64,000 nt of DNA from Firmicutes bacterium UBA2530 (lineage in GTDB: Bacteria; Bacillota; Clostridia; Tissierellales; Sedimentibacteraceae), in NCBI GenBank assembly GCA_002340985.1, contig DDNC01000009.1:4718-68717 (forward strand), read 5' to 3'. The position numbers and the translations under genes were made by a program. The notes below the pieces were generated by a model. It saw only the letters and a program-made list of their open reading frames with translations. It was not told the DNA's origin and ran no database searches. This document shows positions 26,335 through 34,586 of the stretch, one piece after another. Each line of letters opens with the position of its first letter. The first letter of the stretch is position 1.

Positions 26335-27944
26335 TATTTTAACACCACCTTAAAATTATAGTTTGTTATTTCAAATTCTTTAGTTATTTTTCTAAATACT
26401 CCATCAATAACTTTTTCTGTCTTTGCAATAATTATTGTATTTTCTTTTGATACTTTAGTAGTTACTTCAAAAGTTGAAATATTGTTATATTTATTGTCCT
26501 TTAAACAAAGTTCTTTAAAAGTTGTTGCTATACTGAAATTTTCATCTTTAACAGTTTCTCTTGTTAATAGTTCATCTATATCATATACTTCTGCTGTATA
26601 AAGCAGCGTAACGACTTTAAACAAGGTTTGCCCGTCATCTTTTTCTATTAATGACTCTACCTGCTTTTTAGTAAATGAATTGTATAATCCCTCAAAATCT
26701 ACTTCTTTACCTTCATTTTCAAGGCAATAATCCAATATTAATTTTAGACACTCAACATATTTTTCATTAACATCAATAATCATTTTATCTTTATAGTCAG
26801 TACTTGAAGTGTCCTCAGTCAAGTCCAGGTAATTGTGATTATTATTAGTTTCATCTCCATACAATTGTTGTTTATCAAATGCTTTAAAAATATTAAAATA
26901 TTTTGGAACATTTATAGATAGTAAAGGTCTAAATAAAGGTAGTATATTCTCTAATAAGACGATATTTTTTCCAATTGGCTCCATAATGGTTTCATTAAAA
27001 TCATATCTTTTAGTAAGTCCGATAGACATTGCATTATTTAATGCTTCCTCAAATGCTTCATCTGCTGTATATCTTTTTTCAAACAACTCATTATGTTCTT
27101 TTCTTATTTGATTTAAAGTGTCTTTTGTAATTTTAAAATCTTTAATTTTACTGTCATATTGTCCTAAATTAATAAATTCTTTTTCTGATTCATTAAGTAG
27201 GTCAATTATATTTTCGAATTCATTTTTCTGTTCTGTCAGTGTTGAAAAAATCCCTTCAATTCTTTCCCTGTACTCATTTTTCTCAATGTTAAGTATATTA
27301 GAAGTTTTAACCTTATCTATAAAGTTATCTATTATCTGTCTTTCCATGTTTATAGCAATAAGAAGGTCTTTTGCTATTGCATTGGCTCCTTTGAAATCTT
27401 TTCTTCTTATAAATTCTTTTGTAATTATTTGTTTCATTGTAATCTGAAGATGCTGATCAACCTCTTTAGTTCTAAGCATAATATCATTTCCTAAATCACT
27501 TAAAACATAAAACAAGGTGTTGTTTTTATCAACTTTATCTTTAACTAATTGATAATATTTAGTTTCCAAAGAATTCTTTTCGAAGTTTATTACATCTAAC
27601 TTATAATGCTCTCCTCCGCCCATAAATACATCTCTTATTAAAAATCTTGTAATATCAAGGACAGTTTCATTATCTAATTCTTTTTTATAATAAATACTTA
27701 TAAGTTCTTTAATAAAATCCCGAATCTGAAGTATTGTTGCACCTTCCCGGGTAATAGTTTTTTCTAATAAATAACATAAAACTGCAACAGAAATATTTAT
27801 AAGTTCATCAAGAGTAAAATTCTCTTTTATTTTATTTGAAACACGCTGCGTATCTACTAATTTAGTGACAAAAGAACTTATGGCTCCAATGGTATTCATT
27901 CTTTTATCAAAATCTTTTAAAAATTCAAATTTGTTTTCTTCCAT
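26334..27944 (-). CDS. jetA: Wadjet subunit JetA, MukF-like kleisin
   Basis: 536 residues, mainly helical and acidic. It has an N-terminal helical dimerisation or winged-helix region (about 1-150, including TREGATILQIRDFIKELISIYYKK) and a long helical middle with coiled coils (about 160-320). The C-terminal part ends in a beta-rich ATPase-head-binding winged helix. This is the size and plan of the JetA kleisin that bridges two JetC heads. It starts 3 nt after the jetD stop behind GAGGAGGG. Confidence 0.87.
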   Translation of the reverse strand: MEENKFEFLKDFDKRMNTIGAISSFVTKLVDTQRVSNKIKENFTLDELINISVAVLCYLLEKTITREGATILQIRDFIKELISIYYKKELDNETVLDITRFLIRDVFMGGGEHYKLDVINFEKNSLETKYYQLVKDKVDKNNTLFYVLSDLGNDIMLRTKEVDQHLQITMKQIITKEFIRRKDFKGANAIAKDLLIAINMERQIIDNFIDKVKTSNILNIEKNEYRERIEGIFSTLTEQKNEFENIIDLLNESEKEFINLGQYDSKIKDFKITKDTLNQIRKEHNELFEKRYTADEAFEEALNNAMSIGLTKRYDFNETIMEPIGKNIVLLENILPLFRPLLSINVPKYFNIFKAFDKQQLYGDETNNNHNYLDLTEDTSSTDYKDKMIIDVNEKYVECLKLILDYCLENEGKEVDFEGLYNSFTKKQVESLIEKDDGQTLFKVVTLLYTAEVYDIDELLTRETVKDENFSIATTFKELCLKDNKYNNISTFEVTTKVSKENTIIIAKTEKVIDGVFRKITKEFEITNYNFKVVLK

Positions 27945-27947
27945 CCA

Positions 27948-28937
27948 TTAACCCTCCTCTGTAAGTATTTTGTAGTTTAAAATTTCCTGCGGTATATACT
28001 TATTGTTTTCAAGAATTTCAGTTATTTTATTTCTGTCACTTTCATTAAAAGAAGATAAAAATTGTTCTAAATCTTTAGTTTTAATTTGGTCATTACTCAT
28101 ATCTTTTAAACTTTTTATATCTTTAATCCTTTTTAGCATTTCAGAATAAGCATCAGTAAATAGTTTTAAATCTACTTTTTTAGAAAGAGAGTATATAATG
28201 TTAATTCCTTCATAGTCAATATCTCCCCAGTAATATATTGTCGGATTATTTAAGAATGAGAAATCTTTATGATTTAAATATTCAATGCTGCTAATTATTT
28301 TTTTACCTTCTCCGTAAATCAATAAACCTATGTCTAGTCCTAAAATATTCCTATTCTCTTCCATAAGTTTTTTTCTAAGAGTGAACCAAGTATCCTTGTT
28401 TTCAATTATCAAAACATTATTTGTATATATATTGATTGTTTCTGAAAAGAATGGCTCCGGGGTGTTATACACATTTAATTTATCATAATTCAACCCTAAA
28501 TTTGAAAGTAGTGTAGGTGACTTCCTTAAGAACTTCTCTTCTCCCCAGATGTCAAAAGACCTTTCATTTATGGACATTGGAACCAGGAATCTATCGTAAT
28601 GATAAATGACATAATTATTCAACTTTAAGATATATTCTCTGTCTTTTTTATATTCTTTTGGCTTATTTAAATAATAGTTGATACTTAAAGATGCATTAAG
28701 GCTCTTTATTTCATCAACAATATCACTATAATCTTCTTTTGGCAGTTCTACTCCATACTTTTTATATAAACTTGGATTTCTTCCATTAGTTCCCGATTTT
28801 AATTTTGCATTTAAAATATTCTTATCAATCAATTCATTTACTTTTTTAACAAGTTCTTCATATGATAAATTAATATATAATTGAGACAATTCTTCGTATG
28901 TGATTGTTTTTTTCGCAAAAGTGAATATCTTTTCCAA
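27948..28937 (-). CDS. jetD: Wadjet subunit JetD, topoisomerase-VI-like nuclease
   Basis: 329 residues. The C-terminal DUF2220/Toprim-like half is clear: NVLIIENKDTWFTL (about 174-187; the Glu is the first Toprim acid), LLIYGEGKKI, and PTIYYWGDIDYEGINIIYSL (about 235-254; the DxD pair). The N-terminal half is DUF3322-like. JetD is the DNA-cutting subunit of Wadjet, related to the A subunit of topoisomerase VI. The start is a TTG at 28937 preceded by AAGGAG. It is the first gene of the operon here, whereas many described loci read A-B-C-D. Confidence 0.92.
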   Translation of the reverse strand: MEKIFTFAKKTITYEELSQLYINLSYEELVKKVNELIDKNILNAKLKSGTNGRNPSLYKKYGVELPKEDYSDIVDEIKSLNASLSINYYLNKPKEYKKDREYILKLNNYVIYHYDRFLVPMSINERSFDIWGEEKFLRKSPTLLSNLGLNYDKLNVYNTPEPFFSETINIYTNNVLIIENKDTWFTLRKKLMEENRNILGLDIGLLIYGEGKKIISSIEYLNHKDFSFLNNPTIYYWGDIDYEGINIIYSLSKKVDLKLFTDAYSEMLKRIKDIKSLKDMSNDQIKTKDLEQFLSSFNESDRNKITEILENNKYIPQEILNYKILTEEG

Positions 28938-28972
28938 TACTTTATCTCCTTATAAATTAGGTGTATATTACC

Positions 28973-29003
28973 ATTATAACATATTTTATAATAATTAAAA
29001 CAA
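28973..29003 (-). promoter_or_regulatory. Probable promoter of the jet operon
   Basis: On the minus strand a TGTTATAAT extended -10 (TATAAT at 28973-28978) has a weak -35 TTGTTT at 28998-29003, a 19-bp spacer. It lies about 35 nt upstream of the jetD start. Confidence 0.6.
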
Positions 29004-29290
29004 AACTAATGTAATAAATTAAAATTACAATAATTCAGTCGATTTCATAGTTAAGTTTCCAGAGTATTAAATACATATTTAATCGAAGTGCAGTATGCGG
29101 AGCAAGTGTTTATTAAATAATAAATTATTTAGATCTTTCTAAATATAAGAAAATTAAAAACCACTTGCCATGTATAAATATCTATGTTAATCTGGAATTT
29201 TTTTATTATTATACTTCCTGCTCAATAAATGTTGAAGATATTGAAATCATTCTTATTTCAACCTTAACATATATTAACAAAAACACATTA

Positions 29291-29330
29291 AAAAATGCAC
29301 TAACTTATTTATGTTAGTGCATTTTTTTTA
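29291..29330. terminator. Bidirectional terminator inside the right island edge
   Basis: A 14-bp stem AAAAATGCACTAAC / GTTAGTGCATTTTT has an 8-nt loop and extra T. It separates the recombinase transcripts (minus strand, ending at 29433) from the jet promoter. Confidence 0.9.
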
Positions 29331-29343
29331 ATTGTTTAAACTG

Positions 29344-29368
29344 TCGTGGTTTTGAAGATGGAGGCGGG
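29344..29368 (+). repeat. Right 25-bp direct repeat of the defence island
   Basis: Identical to 19355-19379 and in the same orientation. It lies 65 nt beyond the 3' end of the recombinase genes, on the island side. The following bases (GCGTACCAATTCAAGTCCAC) keep only partial similarity to the left copy. Confidence 0.85.
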
Positions 29369-29432
29369 GCGTACCAATTCAAGTCCACAATTTTATTATT
29401 ACTTTATAGACATCATATATTAAATTATTGTA

Positions 29433-30434
29433 CTATGCAGCAATAAATTTTTCATAAGCAATCTGTAATTGTTTATTGCTGTTTTTAGCATAAATTTGTG
29501 TTGTATTTATCTGTTCGTGTCCTAAGAGTTGTTGAATAATTGTTATATCCATGCCTCTTTGCAATGCATGAGTTGCCATACTATGCCGAAATATGTGTGG
29601 ATATATTTCTTTTTTTATATTAGCTCTTTTTTCGATTCTCTTTATAATCTTTTCAAACCCAGTCTTCTTTAAAGGATCATGTGGGTTTCTTTCGCCTACA
29701 AATAAACTTGCATTACTATCCACTCTATTTTTTATGTATTCTTTTAAATACAACTTGCATTTTACTGAGAAATACACAGTTCTATATTTGTCGCCTTTTC
29801 CATGGACAACTAAACTATTACTATCCCAATTAATATCCTGAAGATTTGTTTCTACTACTTCAGACACCCTGCATCCCGTACTGTATAAGAATTCAACAAG
29901 TGCCTTTTCTCTTATATCAACACAAGCATTTCTCACTATTTCAAGTTCTTCTACAGTTAGATGTTCCCTTAGTGATTTAACATCCACTTTAATGTTTTTT
30001 AAGCGTACTGTAGGATCCTTAGCTATCACCTCTTCCTTGTATAACGTTCCAAAGAAGCTTCGCAAAACAGCTAATTTTCCATTCATTGTTATTTTTTCGT
30101 AGCTCTTTTCTTGTTGAATGATTGCAAAATATCTTCTTATGTCATTTACAGTTACTTGAGATACTGGCTTTACAACATACCGGCTAAACATATTCAATTC
30201 ATCTTGGTACCTTTTTAATGATTGTTTTGAAAGTCCTTCCAATGATTTTATACCTAAAAAAAATGTTATTTTTTCTCCCAAATCAGAAACCATTAAGCTT
30301 GTCTCATTTGAATATAAAGTATATTCAGCTAAATTTCTATCAAGTATATCTTTTACAATCAGGTTATTAACATCGTACTTTTCTTGCAGCTCAGATAGTA
30401 TTTTAATTATGACAAGTTCTTTATGATCTTCCAT
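29433..30434 (-). CDS. Tyrosine recombinase, XerC/D-like (second of a pair)
   Basis: 333 residues. An N-terminal SAM-like core-binding domain (about 70-160, LKRYQDELNMFSRYVV) is followed by the catalytic domain with a complete active site: Arg in TGCRVSEV, Lys in GKGDKYRTV, HxxR in HIFRHSMATHAL, His in LLGHEQ and the Tyr nucleophile in TTQIYAK. It is therefore likely active. It starts 12 nt after the other recombinase gene, in one operon. Paired tyrosine recombinases are typical of Tn554/RIT-like elements or island integrases. It lies just outside the right direct repeat. Confidence 0.92.
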   Translation of the reverse strand: MEDHKELVIIKILSELQEKYDVNNLIVKDILDRNLAEYTLYSNETSLMVSDLGEKITFFLGIKSLEGLSKQSLKRYQDELNMFSRYVVKPVSQVTVNDIRRYFAIIQQEKSYEKITMNGKLAVLRSFFGTLYKEEVIAKDPTVRLKNIKVDVKSLREHLTVEELEIVRNACVDIREKALVEFLYSTGCRVSEVVETNLQDINWDSNSLVVHGKGDKYRTVYFSVKCKLYLKEYIKNRVDSNASLFVGERNPHDPLKKTGFEKIIKRIEKRANIKKEIYPHIFRHSMATHALQRGMDITIIQQLLGHEQINTTQIYAKNSNKQLQIAYEKFIAA

Positions 30435-30446
30435 ATGACCTCCGTA

Positions 30447-31319
30447 TTAATACATATAGTTATCTACAACAACATTGACACGATTATGTCCAAGTGCCTT
30501 AGATACTTGTTTTAATACTTCTTTATCATATCCTTTGTATTTTTCATGTTTCTCATTACCTATTCTATTGAACAATTCTTTATATAAGTTTTTGGCATAT
30601 TGTGCTCTATAAAAGTGAGCTGCAACATGAGTATCAAATAATTTAAAAATTGCTTCATTAGGATGCAATTCATGCCTATTTGTAAAATCAGTAAATTCAG
30701 TTTGATATTGTTCCAGAACTGGTGCAGTTCTTTCCTTGCCCCCTTTTTCGATTAATCTAACTCCTGTAGCAAGTCCATTTTTAAATACTATGTCAGAATA
30801 CTTTACTCTCATTATGGAATCTCTTCTACAACCACAGGATCTAATAAAAAATATTTGCTCCTTACACTTAGTCAATAGACCTGGTCTATTTACTTCAGGT
30901 CCATTCCTACTACGTTTTATATCAATTAGTTTTCTCTGTTTTAACCCTATTTCCTTTGATTTAAGGTTGAATTTGAAAATTTTATTAATAGCAGCCATAT
31001 CCTGCTTAACAGTCCAAGCAGAACAATATTCATCTCTGTATTGTAAATATTCGCCAGCAACCTCAGTAGTAACTAAATTGATTTTGTTAATGCCTTTAAC
31101 TTCTTTAAGCCAGTTGGCAAAATATTCACCACACTTTCTATATGCTTTAGCTGTATTTATACTTCTAATTGTATATGTCTTTGCAGGGTTATACCCTTTT
31201 AAACTTCCGTATAACACTATATGAATTTCTCTTGCATCCTTTTGTGCTTCTTTTTTCTTTTCTCCTAATATTGTTATTGTACTGATTCTATGTTGGATTT
31301 GGTTATTGATTCGACTCAT
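30447..31319 (-). CDS. Tyrosine recombinase, divergent (first of a pair)
   Basis: 290 residues. The active-site set can be read as Arg in SCGCRRDSI, Lys in EKGGKERTAP, HxxR in AHFYRAQYA, His in KALGHNRVN and Tyr at the very C-terminus (DNYMY-stop). The chain ends one or two residues after the nucleophile, so it lacks the C-terminal tail that packs in trans in Xer/Cre enzymes. The N-terminal half has a core-binding domain (AYRKCGEYFANWL). It is not similar enough to its partner to be a recent duplicate. Together they probably move the adjacent island. Confidence 0.85.
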   Translation of the reverse strand: MSRINNQIQHRISTITILGEKKKEAQKDAREIHIVLYGSLKGYNPAKTYTIRSINTAKAYRKCGEYFANWLKEVKGINKINLVTTEVAGEYLQYRDEYCSAWTVKQDMAAINKIFKFNLKSKEIGLKQRKLIDIKRSRNGPEVNRPGLLTKCKEQIFFIRSCGCRRDSIMRVKYSDIVFKNGLATGVRLIEKGGKERTAPVLEQYQTEFTDFTNRHELHPNEAIFKLFDTHVAAHFYRAQYAKNLYKELFNRIGNEKHEKYKGYDKEVLKQVSKALGHNRVNVVVDNYMY

Positions 31320-31904
31320 TCATTATCACCTCTAAATAATTCTTTGTATGTAAAAGAGAGGTAGAGAACCGTCTTTGCGTCCGTTTACCTACCTTTTTTT
31401 ATCATCAGTTGTCAAGGAACCACGATGAATAAGTTTAGAAAGTACATTTTTTATAGTAGATGAAAAGAACTACTTAGATTTAATAATGAATTTGTTTGGA
31501 TTCTACTTTAGATTTGTATTTAGAATAGTAATAAGAAATTAAAAAGAGCAATAGTTATAATTCCCATCAGGGCATAACTATTGCTCAGTTAACTTAAAGA
31601 ATTTATATAATAAAGAAATATTTGTCTATATTATATTATGAGCGTAATTAATTGTCAATGCTATTTTATATATTTATTCAATTTCATTATAAATAATACA
31701 ATTTTCTCCGAAATATTGGGGAAAATAATTTGTACTTGTTCTAAGCCATTATTTTGCGTTTTAACGAAAGTTGTATATCTCTTGGTATATTTATATTAAA
31801 AGTTTAGTTCAATTAATCCATTGTTATATTATGATGTAGATTTTTAGATATTTTACTAGCGTTTTTGTTGTTTTATGATAATATGTTTTTTGAGGTGATT
31901 ATTT
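31320..31904. other. 585-nt non-coding junction between recombinases and prophage
   Basis: No gene was found. Visible structures: a hairpin AGGTAG (31359) / CTACCT (31389) followed by T7 on the plus strand, lying in the leader of the recombinase operon; AACCACGA at 31418-31425, the inverse complement of the first eight bases of the 25-bp direct repeat; and a 13-bp perfect stem GAGCAATAGTTAT (31546-31558) / 31574-31586 whose minus-strand side ends in CTTTTT, a terminator-like back-stop for leftward phage transcription. The rest is AT-rich. Confidence 0.6.
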
Positions 31905-32144
31905 TTGAAAATTATAAATGAACCTATAAAAGTTATAGCTATTTTTAATCAGATTGGAAAAATTGAGCCAGTTAAATTTTGGTATGAAGATAAACCGATT
32001 ATGGTTGAAAAGATTTTAAAGTCATACGAAGACAAGAACTTTGGGAATAACAATATAATGTTTGTATGTCAGCACAAAGGCAGTGACATTTATGAATTGA
32101 AGTATGACCTTAAAAGTAATACCTGGTACCTTTACAAAAAATAA
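31905..32144 (+). CDS. Uncharacterised 79-residue protein
   Basis: The TTG start at 31905 is chosen because GAGGTGA lies 9 nt upstream. It is a small, charged, probably single alpha/beta domain (VIAIFNQIGKIEPVKFWYED; MFVCQHKGSDIYELKYDLKSNTWYLYKK). It is the only plus-strand gene between the recombinases and the prophage, so it may be a host gene at the attachment edge. Function unknown. Confidence 0.65.
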   Translation: MKIINEPIKVIAIFNQIGKIEPVKFWYEDKPIMVEKILKSYEDKNFGNNNIMFVCQHKGSDIYELKYDLKSNTWYLYKK

Positions 32145-32172
32145 AAAAGACCGGACATTGTGTGTCCGGTTA
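32143..32172. terminator. Terminator of the phage late operon (bidirectional)
   Basis: ACCGGACA (32150-32157) pairs with TGTCCGGT (32163-32170). On the minus strand it is followed by CTTTTTTATTTTTT, directly after the endolysin gene. It can also serve the plus-strand 79-residue gene. Confidence 0.88.
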
Positions 32173-32184
32173 TTAGGATCACTC

Positions 32185-33474
32185 CTAAAGTCCAAAGCCA
32201 ATTATATTATGAATTCGCCTTGAATTTTCTCCCTGAAATACATACTCACTGTTTGCATCCATAAATGTTGAACCGCCACCATCAAGTGATATGGCTATAT
32301 CATATGGTTCTTCTCCTATTGATATTAATTTTAATAAATCACCATGAGAAATACTTGGTACAGTTAACAAGTAACATTTATTTAATCTCTTGTTATATCC
32401 TAATACTGTTTTATTTCGTTTTGCTAACACACCGGATTGGTCTTCTTCTTTACCTGTAACCTTGTTTATACCTTTTTTAAATCCCTCACTTACAGGAGAA
32501 TAATAAAAATTAGAGTCTTGCGTATTTCTTAAACCAACACCGCCAACAACTAACCTAACCTTACTTAAATCTAATTCAGACAAGAAATATATCCTCTTCA
32601 AATCGACTGTACCATCTTTATGAACAATAAAAACAGACTGAGGACAGCCGAAATTATAATAATGATTTGCAACATCTCTATATGCTTTTCCATCTTCATA
32701 CAATATACTTGTAGGATATGTTATACCATCATTGTTATACCAATAAAATGTTCCGTTGGTGCAGTTCGTAAATTCGGTAATATTCCAAATTTTCTTATCA
32801 ACAACTTTTACGGTTAAATCTTCGGCATTTCCCTTTAATTCAGTCATACCATTACTATATTTTTTAAATTCATCTTTCTTTTCTTGGCTAATTCCAAAGT
32901 ATTCAAGCAAACCGTGTGTAATACCAATTGCACAAGCTTGTCTAAATTCATCCGTAATTAACAACTTAGCTTCATTTAAATTGTCCATGAAAGCACATTC
33001 ACATAAGCAGGCTGTCATTTTAGCATTCTTAATTATATAAAACTCTTCTCCAATAACTCCTCTATCTTTTAACTTTATAGACTGCACTAAGTTTTTATGG
33101 ATAGTTTCAGCAAATTTCTTATCAACGGGATTTGTAGGGTAATGATATGTTTCTGTTCCATTTTGACTACCCCATGCTCCTGTTAATGCATTTGCATGAA
33201 CTGATACTAATACTATTTTATCATAAAGAGTTTTTACTTTATCATAAAGTTGATTGACTCTTGAAATTCTTTCTTCCAAGCTTATATCTCTTTTTTCAGT
33301 TGTTGTGAAAACAACATCTATATTTTCCTGTTTTTCCAATAATAAATCAATTTTTCTAACAACTGCACGATTGAATTCATTTTCTTTCATGAAAGAATCA
33401 TCCGGAAAGAGTGGAGTTCTCTTTCCAGGTGTATCTAATCCATGTCCAGAATCAAGAATAACTAAGTATGTCAT
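32185..33474 (-). CDS. Phage endolysin: N-acetylmuramoyl-L-alanine amidase fused to a phosphodiester-glycosidase-like domain
   Basis: 429 residues from the ATG at 33474. Residues 1-185 are an Amidase_3 zinc amidase: VILDSGHG (Zn His), NEFNRAVV (Zn Glu), VSVHANA (Zn His) and the late CECAFMDN (catalytic Glu). A linker of ~40 residues leads into a NAGPA/phosphodiester glycosidase-like domain (about 240-429): RLVVGGVGLRN, NKTVLGYNKRLNKCYLL and AISLDGGGSTFM, with a final RRIHNIIGFGL. The amidase cuts the stem peptide from muramic acid for lysis. The second domain may act on wall teichoic or polysaccharide phosphodiesters, or only bind. It lies next to the holin. Confidence 0.9.
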   Translation of the reverse strand: MTYLVILDSGHGLDTPGKRTPLFPDDSFMKENEFNRAVVRKIDLLLEKQENIDVVFTTTEKRDISLEERISRVNQLYDKVKTLYDKIVLVSVHANALTGAWGSQNGTETYHYPTNPVDKKFAETIHKNLVQSIKLKDRGVIGEEFYIIKNAKMTACLCECAFMDNLNEAKLLITDEFRQACAIGITHGLLEYFGISQEKKDEFKKYSNGMTELKGNAEDLTVKVVDKKIWNITEFTNCTNGTFYWYNNDGITYPTSILYEDGKAYRDVANHYYNFGCPQSVFIVHKDGTVDLKRIYFLSELDLSKVRLVVGGVGLRNTQDSNFYYSPVSEGFKKGINKVTGKEEDQSGVLAKRNKTVLGYNKRLNKCYLLTVPSISHGDLLKLISIGEEPYDIAISLDGGGSTFMDANSEYVFQGENSRRIHNIIGFGL

Positions 33475-33479
33475 AACTA

Positions 33480-33779
33480 TCACTCTACTTTCTGTGATTG
33501 TTTTATTATCTGATTAACATAAACAGATGCTCCTGAACAAAGAATTCCCTGTGTAATTGCTGTAAATATTGCCATAAAGATATCTTTATTAGTATTTATA
33601 TCAGCGGTTGCTAAAACCCAAATAACCGCAAGTAATATACCTAATACTCCTAAAGTTAAAGGAATGAATTTATCTTTAACTATTAACGTATTTTTTATCA
33701 TTACTCCTAAAAAATAGAGTACTGGTATTAAAATCAGCATTTCCGGTTTAACAAATTCTTTTATTAATTCTATATCCAT
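33480..33779 (-). CDS. Phage holin
   Basis: 99 residues with three hydrophobic segments (ILIPVLYFLGVMI; FIPLTLGVLGILLAVIWVL; IFMAIFTAITQGILCSGASVYV) and a charged end, directly upstream of the endolysin. It resembles clostridial and Listeria-phage holins. It forms the inner-membrane lesion that triggers lysis. Confidence 0.85.
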   Translation of the reverse strand: MDIELIKEFVKPEMLILIPVLYFLGVMIKNTLIVKDKFIPLTLGVLGILLAVIWVLATADINTNKDIFMAIFTAITQGILCSGASVYVNQIIKQSQKVE

Positions 33780-33781
33780 AT

Positions 33782-34114
33782 TTATTCCTTCCTTTCTTGT
33801 GGATCCGTTGGTAGTTCGCTTAATTTTTCTACTAATTTTGTGACGGTTCCATTTCCGCCTAAATTGTGATATTGATTATATAAATTTTGAATATTATCAC
33901 GAGCATAAATTGGACAAAAGCCTTTTTCTAGGTAGTGATTATAGGACTGAATAATTCTATCCCTCAGCAAAGCCTGCATGCCTAATTTAATTGCTTCTTG
34001 CTCTTTCAACTTACACTCAAGTTCTTTCATCTTTTTTTTACCAAAAAAAGTTATCCCGGCTACAATTGTTCCAAATATCGTTTGAACCCAATATTTAGTT
34101 ATCCATTCATTCAT
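33782..34114 (-). CDS. Small phage membrane protein, lysis-cassette associated
   Basis: 110 residues with an N-terminal hydrophobic segment (TKYWVQTIFGTIVAGITFF) and a long charged helical tail. It is a common neighbour of holin genes in Firmicute phages (possible holin partner or antiholin). GAGGTGA precedes the ATG. Role inferred from position. Confidence 0.7.
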   Translation of the reverse strand: MNEWITKYWVQTIFGTIVAGITFFGKKKMKELECKLKEQEAIKLGMQALLRDRIIQSYNHYLEKGFCPIYARDNIQNLYNQYHNLGGNGTVTKLVEKLSELPTDPQERKE

Positions 34115-34129
34115 AGATCACCTCGATTA

Positions 34130-34153
34130 AAAAAGAGGACATATGCCCTCTTT
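34130..34153 (-). terminator. Terminator between tail and lysis genes
   Basis: AAAGAGG (34132-34138) pairs with CCTCTTT (34147-34153), with a T-run on the minus strand. It overlaps the stop of the 81-residue gene and may lower expression of the lysis genes. Confidence 0.75.
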
Positions 34154-34397
34154 ATTCAAGTCCATATTCTTTTCTTAGTTTAGCTGCAGCTTCTTCCATT
34201 TCTTGTATTTCATTGTCCATTTCTTCATAATTCAAGTTTTCACAGCCTGTGAAGTTGTACTTATAAGGTGTTTCTACGTTCCTGTTTTTAACATGTGCTA
34301 TTAACATTTCAGTTGCAACACCCATATCAACTTCCTTTTCTCTTGAAATTACTTTTCTTTCTTCTAAATATTTTTCTTCAAAAATTACTTTAGTCAT
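34152..34397 (-). CDS. Small phage protein, 81 residues, unknown
   Basis: Acidic and helical (ENLNYEEMDNEIQEMEEAAAKLRKEYGLE). No known domain recognised. It lies between two terminators downstream of the tail fibre genes. Confidence 0.65.
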   Translation of the reverse strand: MTKVIFEEKYLEERKVISREKEVDMGVATEMLIAHVKNRNVETPYKYNFTGCENLNYEEMDNEIQEMEEAAAKLRKEYGLE

Positions 34398-34442
34398 ATT
34401 AACCCCTTCTTTTAAGTCACATGGACTATTAATTTGTATTAT

Positions 34443-34469
34443 AAAAGGACCTCTTTAAGAGATCCTTTT
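34443..34469 (-). terminator. Terminator after tail-fibre genes
   Basis: AAAAGGACCTCTT pairs with AAGAGATCCTTTT (one mismatch) with a T-rich minus-strand tail. Just upstream (34524-34544) is a strong ribosome site (AAGGGGGT) in front of a 6-codon reading frame, MKKVLW. Confidence 0.75.
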
Positions 34470-34586
34470 ATTGCTTTGTTTTCTGTATTTTATTGCTATA
34501 TTTTTCATAGCAATATTTAAATATTACCATAATACTTTTTTCATATTATTAACCCCCTTTAGGACACGAAATTTTTCTTTTGTTGC

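Larger units (their letters stand above)
29004..29432. other. Intergenic region between jetD and the recombinases
   Basis: 429 nt with no gene that I can support. It holds the bidirectional terminator at 29291-29330 and the right copy of the 25-bp direct repeat at 29344-29368. Otherwise it is AT-rich. Confidence 0.6.

Noticed and set aside
30736..31224. A 162-codon plus-strand frame over the recombinase gene
   Set aside because: The opposite strand carries a complete tyrosine recombinase; the plus frame is low-information hydrophobic sequence without a start signal.
29433..31319. The recombinase pair as the integrase of the adjacent prophage
   Set aside because: They lie beyond the late-operon terminator and the 585-nt junction, next to the island repeat. 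Integrases of such phages normally sit at the early (lysogeny) end, which lies outside the window. Not excluded, only less likely.
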